Shown: positions 7,865 to 17,945 of the stretch, in pieces | How positions within the stretch are numbered: the first letter of the stretch is position 1 | Layout: every line of letters begins with the position of its first letter | DNA from: Gammaproteobacteria bacterium | GTDB taxonomy: Bacteria > Pseudomonadota > Gammaproteobacteria > S012-40 | Direction: 5' to 3' | DNA length: 33,410 bases | Assembly (NCBI GenBank): GCA_919902765.1 | Contig: CAKKRP010000067.1 | Location: 1 to 33,410 of the forward strand | Made by a program: the position numbers and the translations under genes | Notes under the pieces: generated by a model | Database searches by the model: none | Told to the model about the DNA's origin: nothing | What the model saw: only the letters and a program-made list of their open reading frames with translations

Positions 7865-10408
7865 ATGGAAACTTTTGCCAAAGAAGTCCTTCCCATAAAC
7901 ATCGAAGACGAGATGCGTCAGTCGTACATGGAGTACGCCATGAGCGTCATCGTCGGCCGCGCGCTGCCGGATGCGCGTGATGGTCTCAAACCTGTGCATC
8001 GCCGCGTCTTGTACGCGATGAGCGAACTCGGTAATGACTGGAACAAGCCCTATAAGAAATCAGCGCGTGTCGTCGGTGATGTGATCGGTAAATACCACCC
8101 GCACGGCGATGTCGCGGTTTACGATACGATAGTGCGCATGGCCCAGTCGTTTTCGCTGCGCTACATGCTCGTCGATGGGCAAGGCAACTTCGGTTCGATA
8201 GACGGTGACGCCCCTGCGGCGATGCGTTATACCGAAGTGCGCATGTCTAAAATCGCACACGATTTACTCCAGGATCTCGACAAAGAAACCGTCGATTTCG
8301 TCTTCAATTACGACGAATCGGAACGTGAACCTACTGTTTTGCCGTCGCGTGTGCCCAATTTATTGATCAACGGGACGACAGGTATAGCGGTCGGTATCGC
8401 CACCAATATTCCGCCGCATAATTTGGTCGAGGTCGTCAACGCCTGCGTGGCCTTGATCGACGATCCGAGCTTGGATATCAACGAATTAATGAAATATGTG
8501 CTGGGGCCGGATTTTCCCACTGCGGGAATAATCAATGGCGCGGCGGGCATACGCGAGGCCTATCGTACCGGGCGTGGGCGTATTTATGTGCGCGCGCGCG
8601 CACACATCGAGGGCGAAGATGGCAGCAAACAAACCATCATCGTCACCGAGTTGCCTTATCAGGTCAACAAGGCGCGCTTGATCGAGCGTATCGCCGAATT
8701 AGTCAAAGAAAAGAAACTTGAAGGCATCTCCGAATTACGCGATGAATCCGATAAAGACGGGTTGCGCGTGGTGATAGAATTGCGTCGCAACGAAGTCGCG
8801 GAAGTCGTGTTGAATAATCTGTATTCGCAGACGCAAATGCAGAATGTGTTTGGCATTAACATGGTCGCCTTGGTGGATGGTCAGCCGCGTTGTCTCAATT
8901 TGAAAGAATTGATCGATGCATTCCTACGCCATCGCCGCGAAGTGGTGACCAGACGCACCATATTTGAATTGCGCAAGGCCAGGGATCGTGCGCATATATT
9001 GGAAGGTTTAGCGGTCGCATTGGCGAATATCGACCCGATTATCGCGTTGATTAAGGCGTCGCCGAATCCTGCGCAAGCCAAGAGCGCGATGCTCGCCCAA
9101 GCATGGGCGCCCGGCATCGTCGTGAATATGTTGGAACGCGCCGGCGCGCAATTGTCGCGTCCCGAAGAATTGGGTCCGGATTTTGGATTAGTCGAGGGTC
9201 AATATCGTCTTTCGGAAGTGCAGGCGCAAGCGATTTTAGATATGCGTTTGCATCGCTTGACCGGTTTGGAACAAGACAAGATCATTACAGAATACAAAGA
9301 AATCCTGACGCAAATTGAAGAATTGTTGAAAATATTGAGCAATCCTGCGGAATTGTTGCGTGTTATACGCGAAGAATTGATCCATATTCGCGACGAATAC
9401 GGTGACAAACGGCGTACGGAAATCATCACCACCGAGCAGGATTTATCGACGGAAGATCTGATCACGCCGGAAGATGTGGTGGTCACGTTATCCCATGCGG
9501 GTTACGCCAAGGCGCAACCGGTGGCGACGTATGGCGCGCAACGCCGTGGCGGCAAGGGCAAGACCGCGACCACCACGCGCGACGAAGATTTTGTCGATAA
9601 ATTATTTATCGCCAATACGCACGATACCATCTTGTGTTTCTCCAGTGTCGGCAAAGTATATTGGTTGAAAGTGTATGAATTGCCGCAGGCCAGCCGCATC
9701 GCACGCGGCAAACCGATGGTCAATTTATTGCCCCTGGAACAAGGCGAACGCATCAACGCGGTGCTGCCGGTCAAGGCCTTCGATGCGGATAAATATGTAT
9801 TTTTCGCGACCGCGCATGGCACGGTCAAAAAGACTTCATTAGAAGATTTTTCGCGGCCGCGCTCCTCCGGCATCATCGCAATTGAACTCAAGGATGGCGA
9901 TAAATTGGTCGGCGTTGATATCACCGATGGTAAACGCGATGTCATGTTGTGTACCAGCGGCGGCAAGGCCGTGCGTTTCAATGAAGAAGAAGTGCGCGCC
10001 ATGGGCCGCACAGCGGCGGGCGTGCGCGGTGTCAAACTGCCCGATGCGCAAGAAGTCATCGCATTGATCATTATCAATCCGGGCGAGGTGCTGACGGCGA
10101 CCGCAAACGGATATGGCAAGCGTACCTCGGTAGAAGACTACCCCGTGCATGGCCGTGGCGGTCAAGGGGTGATATCCATACAAACGACGGATAGAAATGG
10201 CACTGTGGTCGCCGCCAAATTGGTGCGCGAAGAAGATGAAATCATGTTGATCACCAATGGCGGTACCTTGGTGCGCACACGCGTCGCGGAGGTTTCGTCC
10301 TTGGGTCGTAACACCCAAGGCGTGCGCTTAATCAGCTTGGCCGATGACGAACGCTTAGTGGGCATGGAGCGCGTAGAAGACGTCGCGGGTGACGAAGAAA
10401 CCGAGTAG
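7865..10408 (+). CDS. gyrA: DNA gyrase subunit A
   Basis: 847 aa; [45 protein letters not shown], GyrA box QRRGGKG. Confidence 0.98.
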   Translation: METFAKEVLPINIEDEMRQSYMEYAMSVIVGRALPDARDGLKPVHRRVLYAMSELGNDWNKPYKKSARVVGDVIGKYHPHGDVAVYDTIVRMAQSFSLRYMLVDGQGNFGSIDGDAPAAMRYTEVRMSKIAHDLLQDLDKETVDFVFNYDESEREPTVLPSRVPNLLINGTTGIAVGIATNIPPHNLVEVVNACVALIDDPSLDINELMKYVLGPDFPTAGIINGAAGIREAYRTGRGRIYVRARAHIEGEDGSKQTIIVTELPYQVNKARLIERIAELVKEKKLEGISELRDESDKDGLRVVIELRRNEVAEVVLNNLYSQTQMQNVFGINMVALVDGQPRCLNLKELIDAFLRHRREVVTRRTIFELRKARDRAHILEGLAVALANIDPIIALIKASPNPAQAKSAMLAQAWAPGIVVNMLERAGAQLSRPEELGPDFGLVEGQYRLSEVQAQAILDMRLHRLTGLEQDKIITEYKEILTQIEELLKILSNPAELLRVIREELIHIRDEYGDKRRTEIITTEQDLSTEDLITPEDVVVTLSHAGYAKAQPVATYGAQRRGGKGKTATTTRDEDFVDKLFIANTHDTILCFSSVGKVYWLKVYELPQASRIARGKPMVNLLPLEQGERINAVLPVKAFDADKYVFFATAHGTVKKTSLEDFSRPRSSGIIAIELKDGDKLVGVDITDGKRDVMLCTSGGKAVRFNEEEVRAMGRTAAGVRGVKLPDAQEVIALIIINPGEVLTATANGYGKRTSVEDYPVHGRGGQGVISIQTTDRNGTVVAAKLVREEDEIMLITNGGTLVRTRVAEVSSLGRNTQGVRLISLADDERLVGMERVEDVAGDEETE
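8585..8607. repeat. Alternating purine-pyrimidine tract with 16-bp palindrome GTGCGCGCGCGCGCAC, inside gyrA
   Basis: TATGTGCGCGCGCGCGCACACAT read directly; palindrome at 8588-8603. Confidence 0.8.
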
Positions 10409-10433
10409 ATTTTTGTTTTGTGGAGTGAGGACA

Positions 10434-11516
10434 ATGACGCGAGTTTATAATTTTAGTTCGGGTCCGGCGATGTTGCCGGAGGAAGTGTTGCAAATCGCCC
10501 GTGAAGAAATGGCCGATTGGCGTGGCAGCGGCATGTCGGTGATGGAAATGAGTCATCGCGGCAAGGAATTTATCTCCATCGCGGAAAAGGCCGAGGCCGA
10601 TTTGCGCGAGGTGCTGGGCATCCCGAACAATTATAAAGTGTTATTTTTGCAAGGCGGCGCGTCCAGTCAATTCGCGATGGTGCCGATGAACTTATTGCGC
10701 GGCAAGCGCAAGGCGGATTATATCAACACCGGTAGTTGGTCTAAAAAGGCCATTGAAGAGGCCAAGCGTTATTGCGAGGTGAATATCGCCGCCTCCAGTA
10801 AAGATACCAATTTCACCCATGTGCCGCCGCAAGCGCAGTGGAAATTGGCGACGGATGCGGCCTATGTGCATTACTGCCCGAATGAAACCATAGGCGGCGT
10901 TGAATTTCATTGGCTACCGCAGACCGGCGATATACCCTTGGTGGCCGACATGTCGTCTACGTTGTTGTCGCGGCCAGTGGATGTCAGCAAATTCGGCGTC
11001 ATCTACGCAGGTGCGCAAAAAAATATCGGCCCTGCGGGTTTAACCCTCGCCATCGTGCGCGAAGATCTGGTCGGTGATGTGCTGCCCGGTACGCCTACGA
11101 TGTTTGACTATAAAATACACGCCACCGATGCGTCGATGTATAACACACCGGCGACCTATAGTTGGTATATCGCAGGGCTGGTGTTCGACTGGTTGAAGAA
11201 AATCGGCGGTCTGGCCAAGATGGCGGAAATCAATAAACGCAAAGCCGAAAAATTATATGCGGCCATCGACAACTCAAGTTTTTATCACAGCAATGTGGCC
11301 AAGGACAGTCGTTCGTGGATGAATATTCCGTTTACGCTCGCCACGCCCGAGTTGGATGACGCGTTTCTGAAAGAGGCGAAGAAAGAAGGGCTGACGACAC
11401 TGAAAGGTCATCGTTCGGTGGGAGGGATGCGGGCCAGCATCTACAATGCGATGCCAGAGGCGGGCGTGGATAAATTAGTGCAATTTATGGCCGAATTTGC
11501 CCGCCGCAACGCCTGA
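10434..11516 (+). CDS. serC: Phosphoserine aminotransferase
   Basis: MTRVYNFSSGPAMLPEEVLQIAREEM...GAQKNIGPAGLTLAIVRED; RBS-like GGAGTGAGG just before ATG at 10434. Confidence 0.97.
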   Translation: MTRVYNFSSGPAMLPEEVLQIAREEMADWRGSGMSVMEMSHRGKEFISIAEKAEADLREVLGIPNNYKVLFLQGGASSQFAMVPMNLLRGKRKADYINTGSWSKKAIEEAKRYCEVNIAASSKDTNFTHVPPQAQWKLATDAAYVHYCPNETIGGVEFHWLPQTGDIPLVADMSSTLLSRPVDVSKFGVIYAGAQKNIGPAGLTLAIVREDLVGDVLPGTPTMFDYKIHATDASMYNTPATYSWYIAGLVFDWLKKIGGLAKMAEINKRKAEKLYAAIDNSSFYHSNVAKDSRSWMNIPFTLATPELDDAFLKEAKKEGLTTLKGHRSVGGMRASIYNAMPEAGVDKLVQFMAEFARRNA

Positions 11517-11529
11517 CGAGGATAACGAA

Positions 11530-12693
11530 GTGTATAAAATTCAAACCTTGAACAATATTTCGGTGCGTGGCTTAGAACGTTTTGCGCGTGACCGCTATGA
11601 GCTTGCGTCGGAAATTCCCAGTCCGCACGCGATTATGCTGCGTTCGTTCAATATGCATGATATGGATATTCCCGCTAGCGTGCTTGCGGTTGGGCGTGCC
11701 GGTGCGGGCGTCAATAATATTCCAGTCGATAAGCTCAGCGCACGCGGGGCGCCGGTGTTTAATGCGCCGGGCGCCAATGCCAATGCGGTGAAGGAATTAG
11801 TAATCGCCGGTATGTTGATGGCGGCGCGTAATTTGTTGCCGGCGTGGGATTTTGCGCGCCGAGCGGAAGGCGATGATGCAAGCATCGACAAAACCGTTGA
11901 AAAGGGTAAAAAAGACTACGCGGGGTTTGAAATCGCGGGGCGTACCTTGGGCGTCATCGGCTTGGGCGCCATCGGGCGTTTAGTGGCCAACACGGCCATC
12001 GATTTAGACATGAAAGTGGTCGGATTCGATCCCGGTCTGACGGTGCAAGGCGCGTGGAAATTGTCCAGCGCGGTGGCGCAGGCGCATAGTGTGGATGAAT
12101 TATTCAGCCGCGTCGATTTTATTTCCATACATGTGCCGCTGACCGATGGCACGCGCAAATTGGTCAATACCGAGCGCTTGCGCTTGATGCGTAAAGGCGG
12201 TGTGGTGCTTAATTTCGCACGTGGCGGCATCGTTGACGACGTTGCCGTATGCAAATCCATAGAAGCCGGGCATTTGTATGCGTATGTGTGCGATTTCCCC
12301 TCTAATGCGCTAAAAAACAATAGTCGTGTGATCGCGCTTCCGCATTTAGGCGCGTCTACTGAAGAAGCGGAAGACAATTGCGCCGTGATGGTGGCCGATC
12401 AATTGCGCGATTATCTGGAAAACGGCAATATCGTAAACGCGGTGAATTTTCCCGAGGTGGCGATGCCGCGTAGCGAAGGGTTTCGCGTCGCCATTGCCAA
12501 TCGCAATGTGCCGAATATGGTCGGACAAATCTCCACCAAACTCGCGACCGCAGGGTGCAATATTATCGATATGTTGAATAAATCCAAGGGGGATTTGGCC
12601 TATACCTTGGTCGATGTCAATCAACCATTGAACGAAACATTGTTAAAAGATTTGCGTGGCATAGACGGGGTCTTGGCGGTGCGAGTGTGTTAG
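11530..12693 (+). CDS. serA: D-3-phosphoglycerate dehydrogenase with C-terminal ACT domain
   Basis: GTG start VYKIQTLNNISVRGLERF; AGRTLGVIGLGAIGRLVANTA; LPHLGASTEEAEDNCAVMV; C-terminal ACT-like NRNVPNMVGQISTKLATAGCNIIDM. Confidence 0.95.
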   Translation: MYKIQTLNNISVRGLERFARDRYELASEIPSPHAIMLRSFNMHDMDIPASVLAVGRAGAGVNNIPVDKLSARGAPVFNAPGANANAVKELVIAGMLMAARNLLPAWDFARRAEGDDASIDKTVEKGKKDYAGFEIAGRTLGVIGLGAIGRLVANTAIDLDMKVVGFDPGLTVQGAWKLSSAVAQAHSVDELFSRVDFISIHVPLTDGTRKLVNTERLRLMRKGGVVLNFARGGIVDDVAVCKSIEAGHLYAYVCDFPSNALKNNSRVIALPHLGASTEEAEDNCAVMVADQLRDYLENGNIVNAVNFPEVAMPRSEGFRVAIANRNVPNMVGQISTKLATAGCNIIDMLNKSKGDLAYTLVDVNQPLNETLLKDLRGIDGVLAVRVC

Positions 12694-12702
12694 TGAACAA
12701 TT

Positions 12703-13791
12703 ATGTCAGACACCGAGCAACTACGCGATATTCGTAATAAAATTGACGCCATTGATGAGCAAATACAAACGCTCATCAATGCACGCGCTACGTGTGCAAT
12801 GCAAGTTGCCAAGATTAAACGCAACGCGCAACAGGTAGATAATTTCTATCGTCCCGAGCGCGAGGCTGACGTATTGCTGCGGGTGATGGCGCGCAATAAA
12901 GGCGGCGTATTGGGCGATGAGACGATGGCGCGTTTGTTTCGCGAAATCATGTCGGAGTGTTTGGCCTTAGAACAACGCTTGAATATCGCATATCTTGGCC
13001 CTATAGGCACGTTTACGCAGGCGGCGGCGATTAAACATTTTGGGCATGCGGTGCAGACGGTGGCGGTAGGCAGTATCGCGGAAGTATTCCGTGAAGTGGA
13101 AGGCGGAGTCGCGCGGTTCGGCGTGGTTCCCGTCGAAAATTCTACTGAGGGCGTGGTCAATCATACATTAGATACGTTTATCGCGTCGCCGTTGAAGATT
13201 TGCGGCGAAGTGGAGTTACGCATTCATCAGCATTTGATGGCCAAGCAAACGGATAAGTCGCGGGTCAAGCGACTTTATTCACATCAGCAATCCTTGGCGC
13301 AATGTCGTGAATGGTTAAATGAACATCTGCCTATGGCGGAGATCGTTACCGTCAGCAGTAATGCCGAAGCGGCGCGCCGCGCCGCGCTGGAAGCCGATGC
13401 CGCCGCGATCGCCGGAGAGCAAGCGGCGGAGATCTATGGTTTGAATTTATTAGAACGCAATATTGAAGACGAGCCGGACAATACGACGCGCTTTTTGGTG
13501 GTGGGTCGCTATGATACCGCGCCTACAGGGCGCGACAAGACCTCTATTTTGGTGTCGGTGCGCAATAAAACCGGCGCGTTACACCGCGTGCTTGAACCGC
13601 TGGTGCGCCATGGGGTGAGTATGTCGCGCATCGAGTCGCGGCCGTCACGTCGCGGGATGTGGGATTATGTTTTTTTCATCGATTTAGAAGGTCATCAACA
13701 CGATGCACCGGTCAGCCAAGCGCTGGCAGCGCTAGAGCAAGAGGCGGCCATGCTCAAACGCCTGGGCTCTTATCCACGTGCGGTACTGTGA
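12703..13791 (+). CDS. pheA: Bifunctional chorismate mutase/prephenate dehydratase
   Basis: LRDIRNKIDAIDEQIQTLINARATCA (CM), IAYLGPIGTFTQAAAIKHFG and VVPVENSTEGVVNHTLD (PDT), C-terminal ACT ESRPSRRGMWDYVFFIDLEG. Confidence 0.97.
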   Translation: MSDTEQLRDIRNKIDAIDEQIQTLINARATCAMQVAKIKRNAQQVDNFYRPEREADVLLRVMARNKGGVLGDETMARLFREIMSECLALEQRLNIAYLGPIGTFTQAAAIKHFGHAVQTVAVGSIAEVFREVEGGVARFGVVPVENSTEGVVNHTLDTFIASPLKICGEVELRIHQHLMAKQTDKSRVKRLYSHQQSLAQCREWLNEHLPMAEIVTVSSNAEAARRAALEADAAAIAGEQAAEIYGLNLLERNIEDEPDNTTRFLVVGRYDTAPTGRDKTSILVSVRNKTGALHRVLEPLVRHGVSMSRIESRPSRRGMWDYVFFIDLEGHQHDAPVSQALAALEQEAAMLKRLGSYPRAVL

Positions 13792-13803
13792 CCGGAGTTA
13801 AGC

Positions 13804-14925
13804 ATGCCTCAGAGTTCTGATAGTTTGGATTCCTTATTCAGTCGCGCCGTGCCTGGCGTGCAGAAATTATTACCGTATCCACCGGGCAAACCAATTAGCG
13901 AATTACAACGCGAACTGGGCATACACGATATCGTTAAAATGGCCTCTAATGAAAATCCGTTGGGGCCCAGCCCAAAGGCGTTGCAGGCCATGCGCGCAAC
14001 GATGGATGATCTCGCCTTATATCCGGACGGGAGTGCGTTTACGTTAAAAAAGGCCTTGTCACGACATCTCAACGTCGCCACGTCTCAGCTTACTATTGGC
14101 AATGGGTCTAGCGAGGTGTTGGAAATTTTAGTGCGCGCGTTTGTGTTGCCCGGCGATGAAATAGTTTTTTCGCAATATGCGTTTGCGATGTACCCCATAC
14201 TCGCCCAAGCGGCCAATGCGCGCGCCGTTGTGGTGCCCGCGAAAGATTGGGGGCATGATCTTGCGGCGATGCGCGACGTTATTACGCCTAAAACAAAAAT
14301 TGTGATCGTCGCAAACCCCAACAATCCAACGGGCACCTGGATACGCGGGGCGGCGCTGGAGTCCTTTATTCGCAGTGTGCCGCGTGATGTCATCGTCGTC
14401 GTGGACGAGGCCTACAACGAATTTGTGCAAGCAGCCGAATTTGTCAGCGCGGTGACATGGTTGAATCAATTCGCAAATTTGCTGGTGATGCGCACGTTTT
14501 CCAAGGTATATGGCATAGCCGGTATACGCGTAGGATACGGTGTTGCCGGCGATGTCATTACGGATTTGCTGAACCGCGTACGCCAACCGTTCAACGTTAA
14601 TAGTTTGGCGTTGGCGGCGGCGGAGGCGGCGCTGGGCGACCAGGAATTCGTGCAGCGCAGCACCGAAAATAATCGTCTGGGCTTGCAGCAATTTGTGCAA
14701 GGATTCCAGACGCTAGGTTTGTCCTTTATTCCAAGCGTCGCCAATTTTATCGCGGTAGACGTGGGGCGGCCCGCAATGCCAGTGTATAATTCGATGCTAA
14801 GGCAAGGTGTTATTGTACGTCCGGTGGCGAATTATCACATGCCCAATCATCTGCGTATAACGACCGGTTTGCCGGAACACAATGCGCGTTGTTTGGCGGC
14901 GCTTACGCAGGCCTTGGCAAACTGA
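13804..14925 (+). CDS. hisC: HisC-family aminotransferase (histidinol-phosphate / aromatic aminotransferase)
   Basis: IVKMASNENPLGPSPKAL, NPNNPTGTWI, RTFSKVYGIAGIRVGYGV. Confidence 0.93.
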   Translation: MPQSSDSLDSLFSRAVPGVQKLLPYPPGKPISELQRELGIHDIVKMASNENPLGPSPKALQAMRATMDDLALYPDGSAFTLKKALSRHLNVATSQLTIGNGSSEVLEILVRAFVLPGDEIVFSQYAFAMYPILAQAANARAVVVPAKDWGHDLAAMRDVITPKTKIVIVANPNNPTGTWIRGAALESFIRSVPRDVIVVVDEAYNEFVQAAEFVSAVTWLNQFANLLVMRTFSKVYGIAGIRVGYGVAGDVITDLLNRVRQPFNVNSLALAAAEAALGDQEFVQRSTENNRLGLQQFVQGFQTLGLSFIPSVANFIAVDVGRPAMPVYNSMLRQGVIVRPVANYHMPNHLRITTGLPEHNARCLAALTQALAN

Positions 14926-14927
14926 AT

Positions 14928-15794
14928 ATGTGGCAACGCGTAGTCATTATAGGCGTAGGCCTCATTGGCGGATCCATTGCGCGCGCCATCAAAAAGAACG
15001 CTTTGTCGCGTGTCGTGATCGGTTGCGGGCGTGATAAAGAACAACTGCAACTCGCGCAAGATCTTGGCGTGATAGACGCATTTGATCAGGAGATTGCACA
15101 CGCAGTGCGTGCGGCGGATTTAGTGATCATCGCCGTCCCGGTGGGGGTGATGCCGGCGGTTTTTAGCGCGCTCGCAACCGTCAAAGATTTACACGCCGTG
15201 ATCACCGATGTAGGTAGCGTCAAAGGGAGTGTTTTGGCGGCCGCGCAAGCGGCGTTTGGCGCCTTACCGCCGCGTTTTGTCGCCGGCCATCCCATTGCCG
15301 GAACGGAAAAAAGCGGTGTTGAAGCCTCGTTCGCAGATTTATTTGTCAATCGTTGTGCGATCTTGACGCCGACCGCGCAGACGGATCCACAGGCCTTAAT
15401 GGCGGTTGCCAAGCTATGGCGAGATTTAGGCGCCGAGGTCGTGGAGATGGAAGCAACCCATCACGATGAGGTCTTGGCCGCCACCAGTCATTTACCGCAT
15501 GTATTGGCCTATACCTTGGTCGATACCTTAGCCAAAATGGATGAACGGCGCGAGATATTTCGTTTTGCAGCGGGCGGATTTCGCGATTTTACACGCATCG
15601 CCTCCAGCGATCCGACCATGTGGCGTGACATCTGTATCGCCAATAGAGAAGCGATAATCGCGATGATAGAACGCTACCAAGAAGAGCTTGAAACCTTGAA
15701 AAATAATATCGCACGCAGTGCGCAAGCAGACATTGAACAACAATTCACGCGCGCCAAACAAGCGCGTGATCGATTTATGAAAAATTTCATTTGA
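14928..15794 (+). CDS. tyrA: Prephenate/arogenate dehydrogenase
   Basis: MWQRVVIIGVGLIGGSIARAIKK; DVGSVKGSVLAAAQ; GHPIAGTEKSGVEAS; start ATG at 14928, 2 nt after the hisC stop. Confidence 0.93.
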   Translation: MWQRVVIIGVGLIGGSIARAIKKNALSRVVIGCGRDKEQLQLAQDLGVIDAFDQEIAHAVRAADLVIIAVPVGVMPAVFSALATVKDLHAVITDVGSVKGSVLAAAQAAFGALPPRFVAGHPIAGTEKSGVEASFADLFVNRCAILTPTAQTDPQALMAVAKLWRDLGAEVVEMEATHHDEVLAATSHLPHVLAYTLVDTLAKMDERREIFRFAAGGFRDFTRIASSDPTMWRDICIANREAIIAMIERYQEELETLKNNIARSAQADIEQQFTRAKQARDRFMKNFI

Positions 15795-15818
15795 TAAAGT
15801 AGATTACAGAGCAAACCT

Positions 15819-17138
15819 ATGAGCAACGAATCCATTACCTACCTTGTGCAACCTGGCGGCAGTTTGCGGGGCAGTGTGCGTGTGGCCGGTGATAAATCCA
15901 TATCGCATCGCGCCATGATGCTGGGCGCGCTCGCCGAGGGCATCACCGAGGTCACGGGATTTTTAGAGGGTGCCGACAGTTTGGCCACACTGGCCGCTTT
16001 TCGCGCCATGGGCGTCAATATAGAAGGCCCTAACGACGGTCGCGTGCGCATCCACGGCGTCGGCCTGCGCGGCCTCAAACAGGCGCACGGCGACCTCGAT
16101 CTTGGCAATTCCGGGACTTCAATGCGGCTGATGAGCGGCCTATTGGCGGGGCAGGCGTTTGATTCGCGCCTGATTGGTGACAATTCTTTGTCGCGTCGCC
16201 CCATGCAACGCGTCACTGATCCGTTGGCAAAAATGGGTGCGCGTATAGATGCTTCGGGTAGCGGTACCGCTCCATTGCGGGTGCATGGCGGGCAAAAATT
16301 GCGCGCCATAGACTATGCGATGCCCATGGCCTCGGCCCAGGTAAAATCCTGTTTGCTCCTCGCGGGTCTGTACGCCGAAGGGCGTACCTGTGTGACGGAG
16401 CCCGCCGTGACACGCGATCATACCGAACGTATGCTGCAGGCCTTCGGCTATCCTATCGAACGCCAAGGTGGCACGGTGTGTGTGACGGGCGGGGCGCAAC
16501 TGACCGCGACGCGCATCGATGTCCCGGCCGATATTTCTTCAGCCGCGTTTTTCATGGTCGGGGCGAGCATCGCCGAAGATGCCGAGGTCGTCTTGACGCA
16601 TGTGGGCGTCAATCCAACCCGTACCGGCGTGATAGATATATTGAAGCTGATGGGGGCGGATATACGCCTCGAAAATGAGCGCGTGGCGGGGGGCGAGCCT
16701 GTGGCGGACATACGCGTGTGTGCAGCACCTTTGCATGGCATAGACATTCCGCTCGCATTGGTACCGTTGGCCATCGACGAATTTCCGGCGATTTTTGTCG
16801 CCGCCGCCTGCGCCAAAGGGCGCACCGTGTTGCGTGGTGCGGACGAATTGCGCGTCAAGGAAAGTGATCGTATCCAAGTGATGGCCGACGGATTAAAGGC
16901 CTTAGGGATTGTTGCCGAGCCGACGCGCGATGGGATGATTATCGAAGGCGGCAAACTTGGGCGTGGCTTGATCGATAGCCACGGCGACCATCGTATCGCC
17001 ATGGCGTTTACGATGGCGGCGTTGCGCGCCTCCGGGCCTATCGAAATCTTAGATTGCGCCAATGTTGCGACATCATTCCCCGATTTTGTGACGCTCGCCG
17101 AGGGCGCAGGCCTCAAAATGCGTGCTAGCGAGGGCTAA
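15819..17138 (+). CDS. aroA: 3-phosphoshikimate 1-carboxyvinyltransferase
   Basis: LRGSVRVAGDKSISHRAMMLGALAEG; LDLGNSGTSMRLMSGLLAGQ; RVKESDRIQVM. Confidence 0.97.
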   Translation: MSNESITYLVQPGGSLRGSVRVAGDKSISHRAMMLGALAEGITEVTGFLEGADSLATLAAFRAMGVNIEGPNDGRVRIHGVGLRGLKQAHGDLDLGNSGTSMRLMSGLLAGQAFDSRLIGDNSLSRRPMQRVTDPLAKMGARIDASGSGTAPLRVHGGQKLRAIDYAMPMASAQVKSCLLLAGLYAEGRTCVTEPAVTRDHTERMLQAFGYPIERQGGTVCVTGGAQLTATRIDVPADISSAAFFMVGASIAEDAEVVLTHVGVNPTRTGVIDILKLMGADIRLENERVAGGEPVADIRVCAAPLHGIDIPLALVPLAIDEFPAIFVAAACAKGRTVLRGADELRVKESDRIQVMADGLKALGIVAEPTRDGMIIEGGKLGRGLIDSHGDHRIAMAFTMAALRASGPIEILDCANVATSFPDFVTLAEGAGLKMRASEG

Positions 17139-17141
17139 TAC

Positions 17142-17825
17142 ATGATTAATCCGCCTATCCTGACCATCGATGGCCCCGGCGGCTCCGGTAAGGGGACGGT
17201 CGGCAGGCGGGTGGCCCACGCGCTGGAATGGCACTTTCTCGACAGTGGGGCCTTGTATCGCTTGTTGGCCCTGGCCGCGATCAATCATGGCATCGAATTG
17301 GTCGATGCGACCCGCTTAGTGCCTTTGGCCACCCGTCTCGATGTCCGCTTTATCGCCACCGGGGGCGAAGAGGACGGCATGATATTGCTGGAAAGTCATG
17401 ATGTTACAGAAGCGATACGCACCGAAACCATGGGCAACGCCGCCTCGATTGTAGCGAGCAACGGCCCGGTGCGGGCGGCCTTATTGGAGCGTCAGCGCGC
17501 GTTTTGCCTTGCCCCCGGTTTGGTGGCGGATGGGCGCGATATGGGCACGGTGGTCTTTCCACAGGCCTTGGTCAAGGTATTTATTACCGCCAGCGCCCAA
17601 GTGCGCGCACAACGACGTTATAAACAGTTGAAAGAGAAAGGGCTTGATGTTAATCTAGCCGCCGTTTTGGCCGATATCGAGGCGCGTGATGAGCGCGACC
17701 GTACTCGGCCCGTGGCCCCGTTGATACCGGCTGCGGACGCGGTGATCATCGACACCTCGTTGATGACCATCGCTCAAGTGGTGCGCGAAGTCTTAGATAT
17801 CGTCGCGGCACGGGTATCGCAATGA
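17142..17825 (+). CDS. cmk: Cytidylate kinase
   Basis: PPILTIDGPGGSGKGTVGRRVAHALEWHFLDSGALYRLLA; VADGRDMGTVVFP. Confidence 0.97.
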   Translation: MINPPILTIDGPGGSGKGTVGRRVAHALEWHFLDSGALYRLLALAAINHGIELVDATRLVPLATRLDVRFIATGGEEDGMILLESHDVTEAIRTETMGNAASIVASNGPVRAALLERQRAFCLAPGLVADGRDMGTVVFPQALVKVFITASAQVRAQRRYKQLKEKGLDVNLAAVLADIEARDERDRTRPVAPLIPAADAVIIDTSLMTIAQVVREVLDIVAARVSQ

Positions 17826-17852
17826 GTAAGTTGTGAGTAATATCGGGTATCT

Positions 17853-17882
17853 GCCTGGGGAGGGTCTCCGGGCGGGTTTTTT
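17853..17882 (+). terminator. Rho-independent terminator/attenuator-like hairpin between cmk and rpsA
   Basis: GCCTGGGGA-GGG-TCTCCGGGC (9 pairs including two G-U), then GGG and TTTTTT. Confidence 0.6.
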
Positions 17883-17945
17883 ATTATCTTAACCCGTACC
17901 CTCACCGGTGCGGAGCATAAACCGTATGGTTAAGGCTGGAAATCA

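Noticed and set aside
9502-10119. 205-aa minus-strand ORF antisense to gyrA
   Set aside because: gyrA reading frame is unambiguous; antisense translation has low-complexity Ser/Arg/Pro composition and no family features.
13062-13069. Second GGCGGTAG (ops core) match
   Set aside because: Lies inside the pheA coding sequence with no leader context; taken as a chance 8-mer and used as a caution for the 24274 site.
16448-17116. 222-aa minus-strand ORF antisense to aroA
   Set aside because: Shadow ORF of a confident aroA; composition typical of antisense frames in GC-rich genes.
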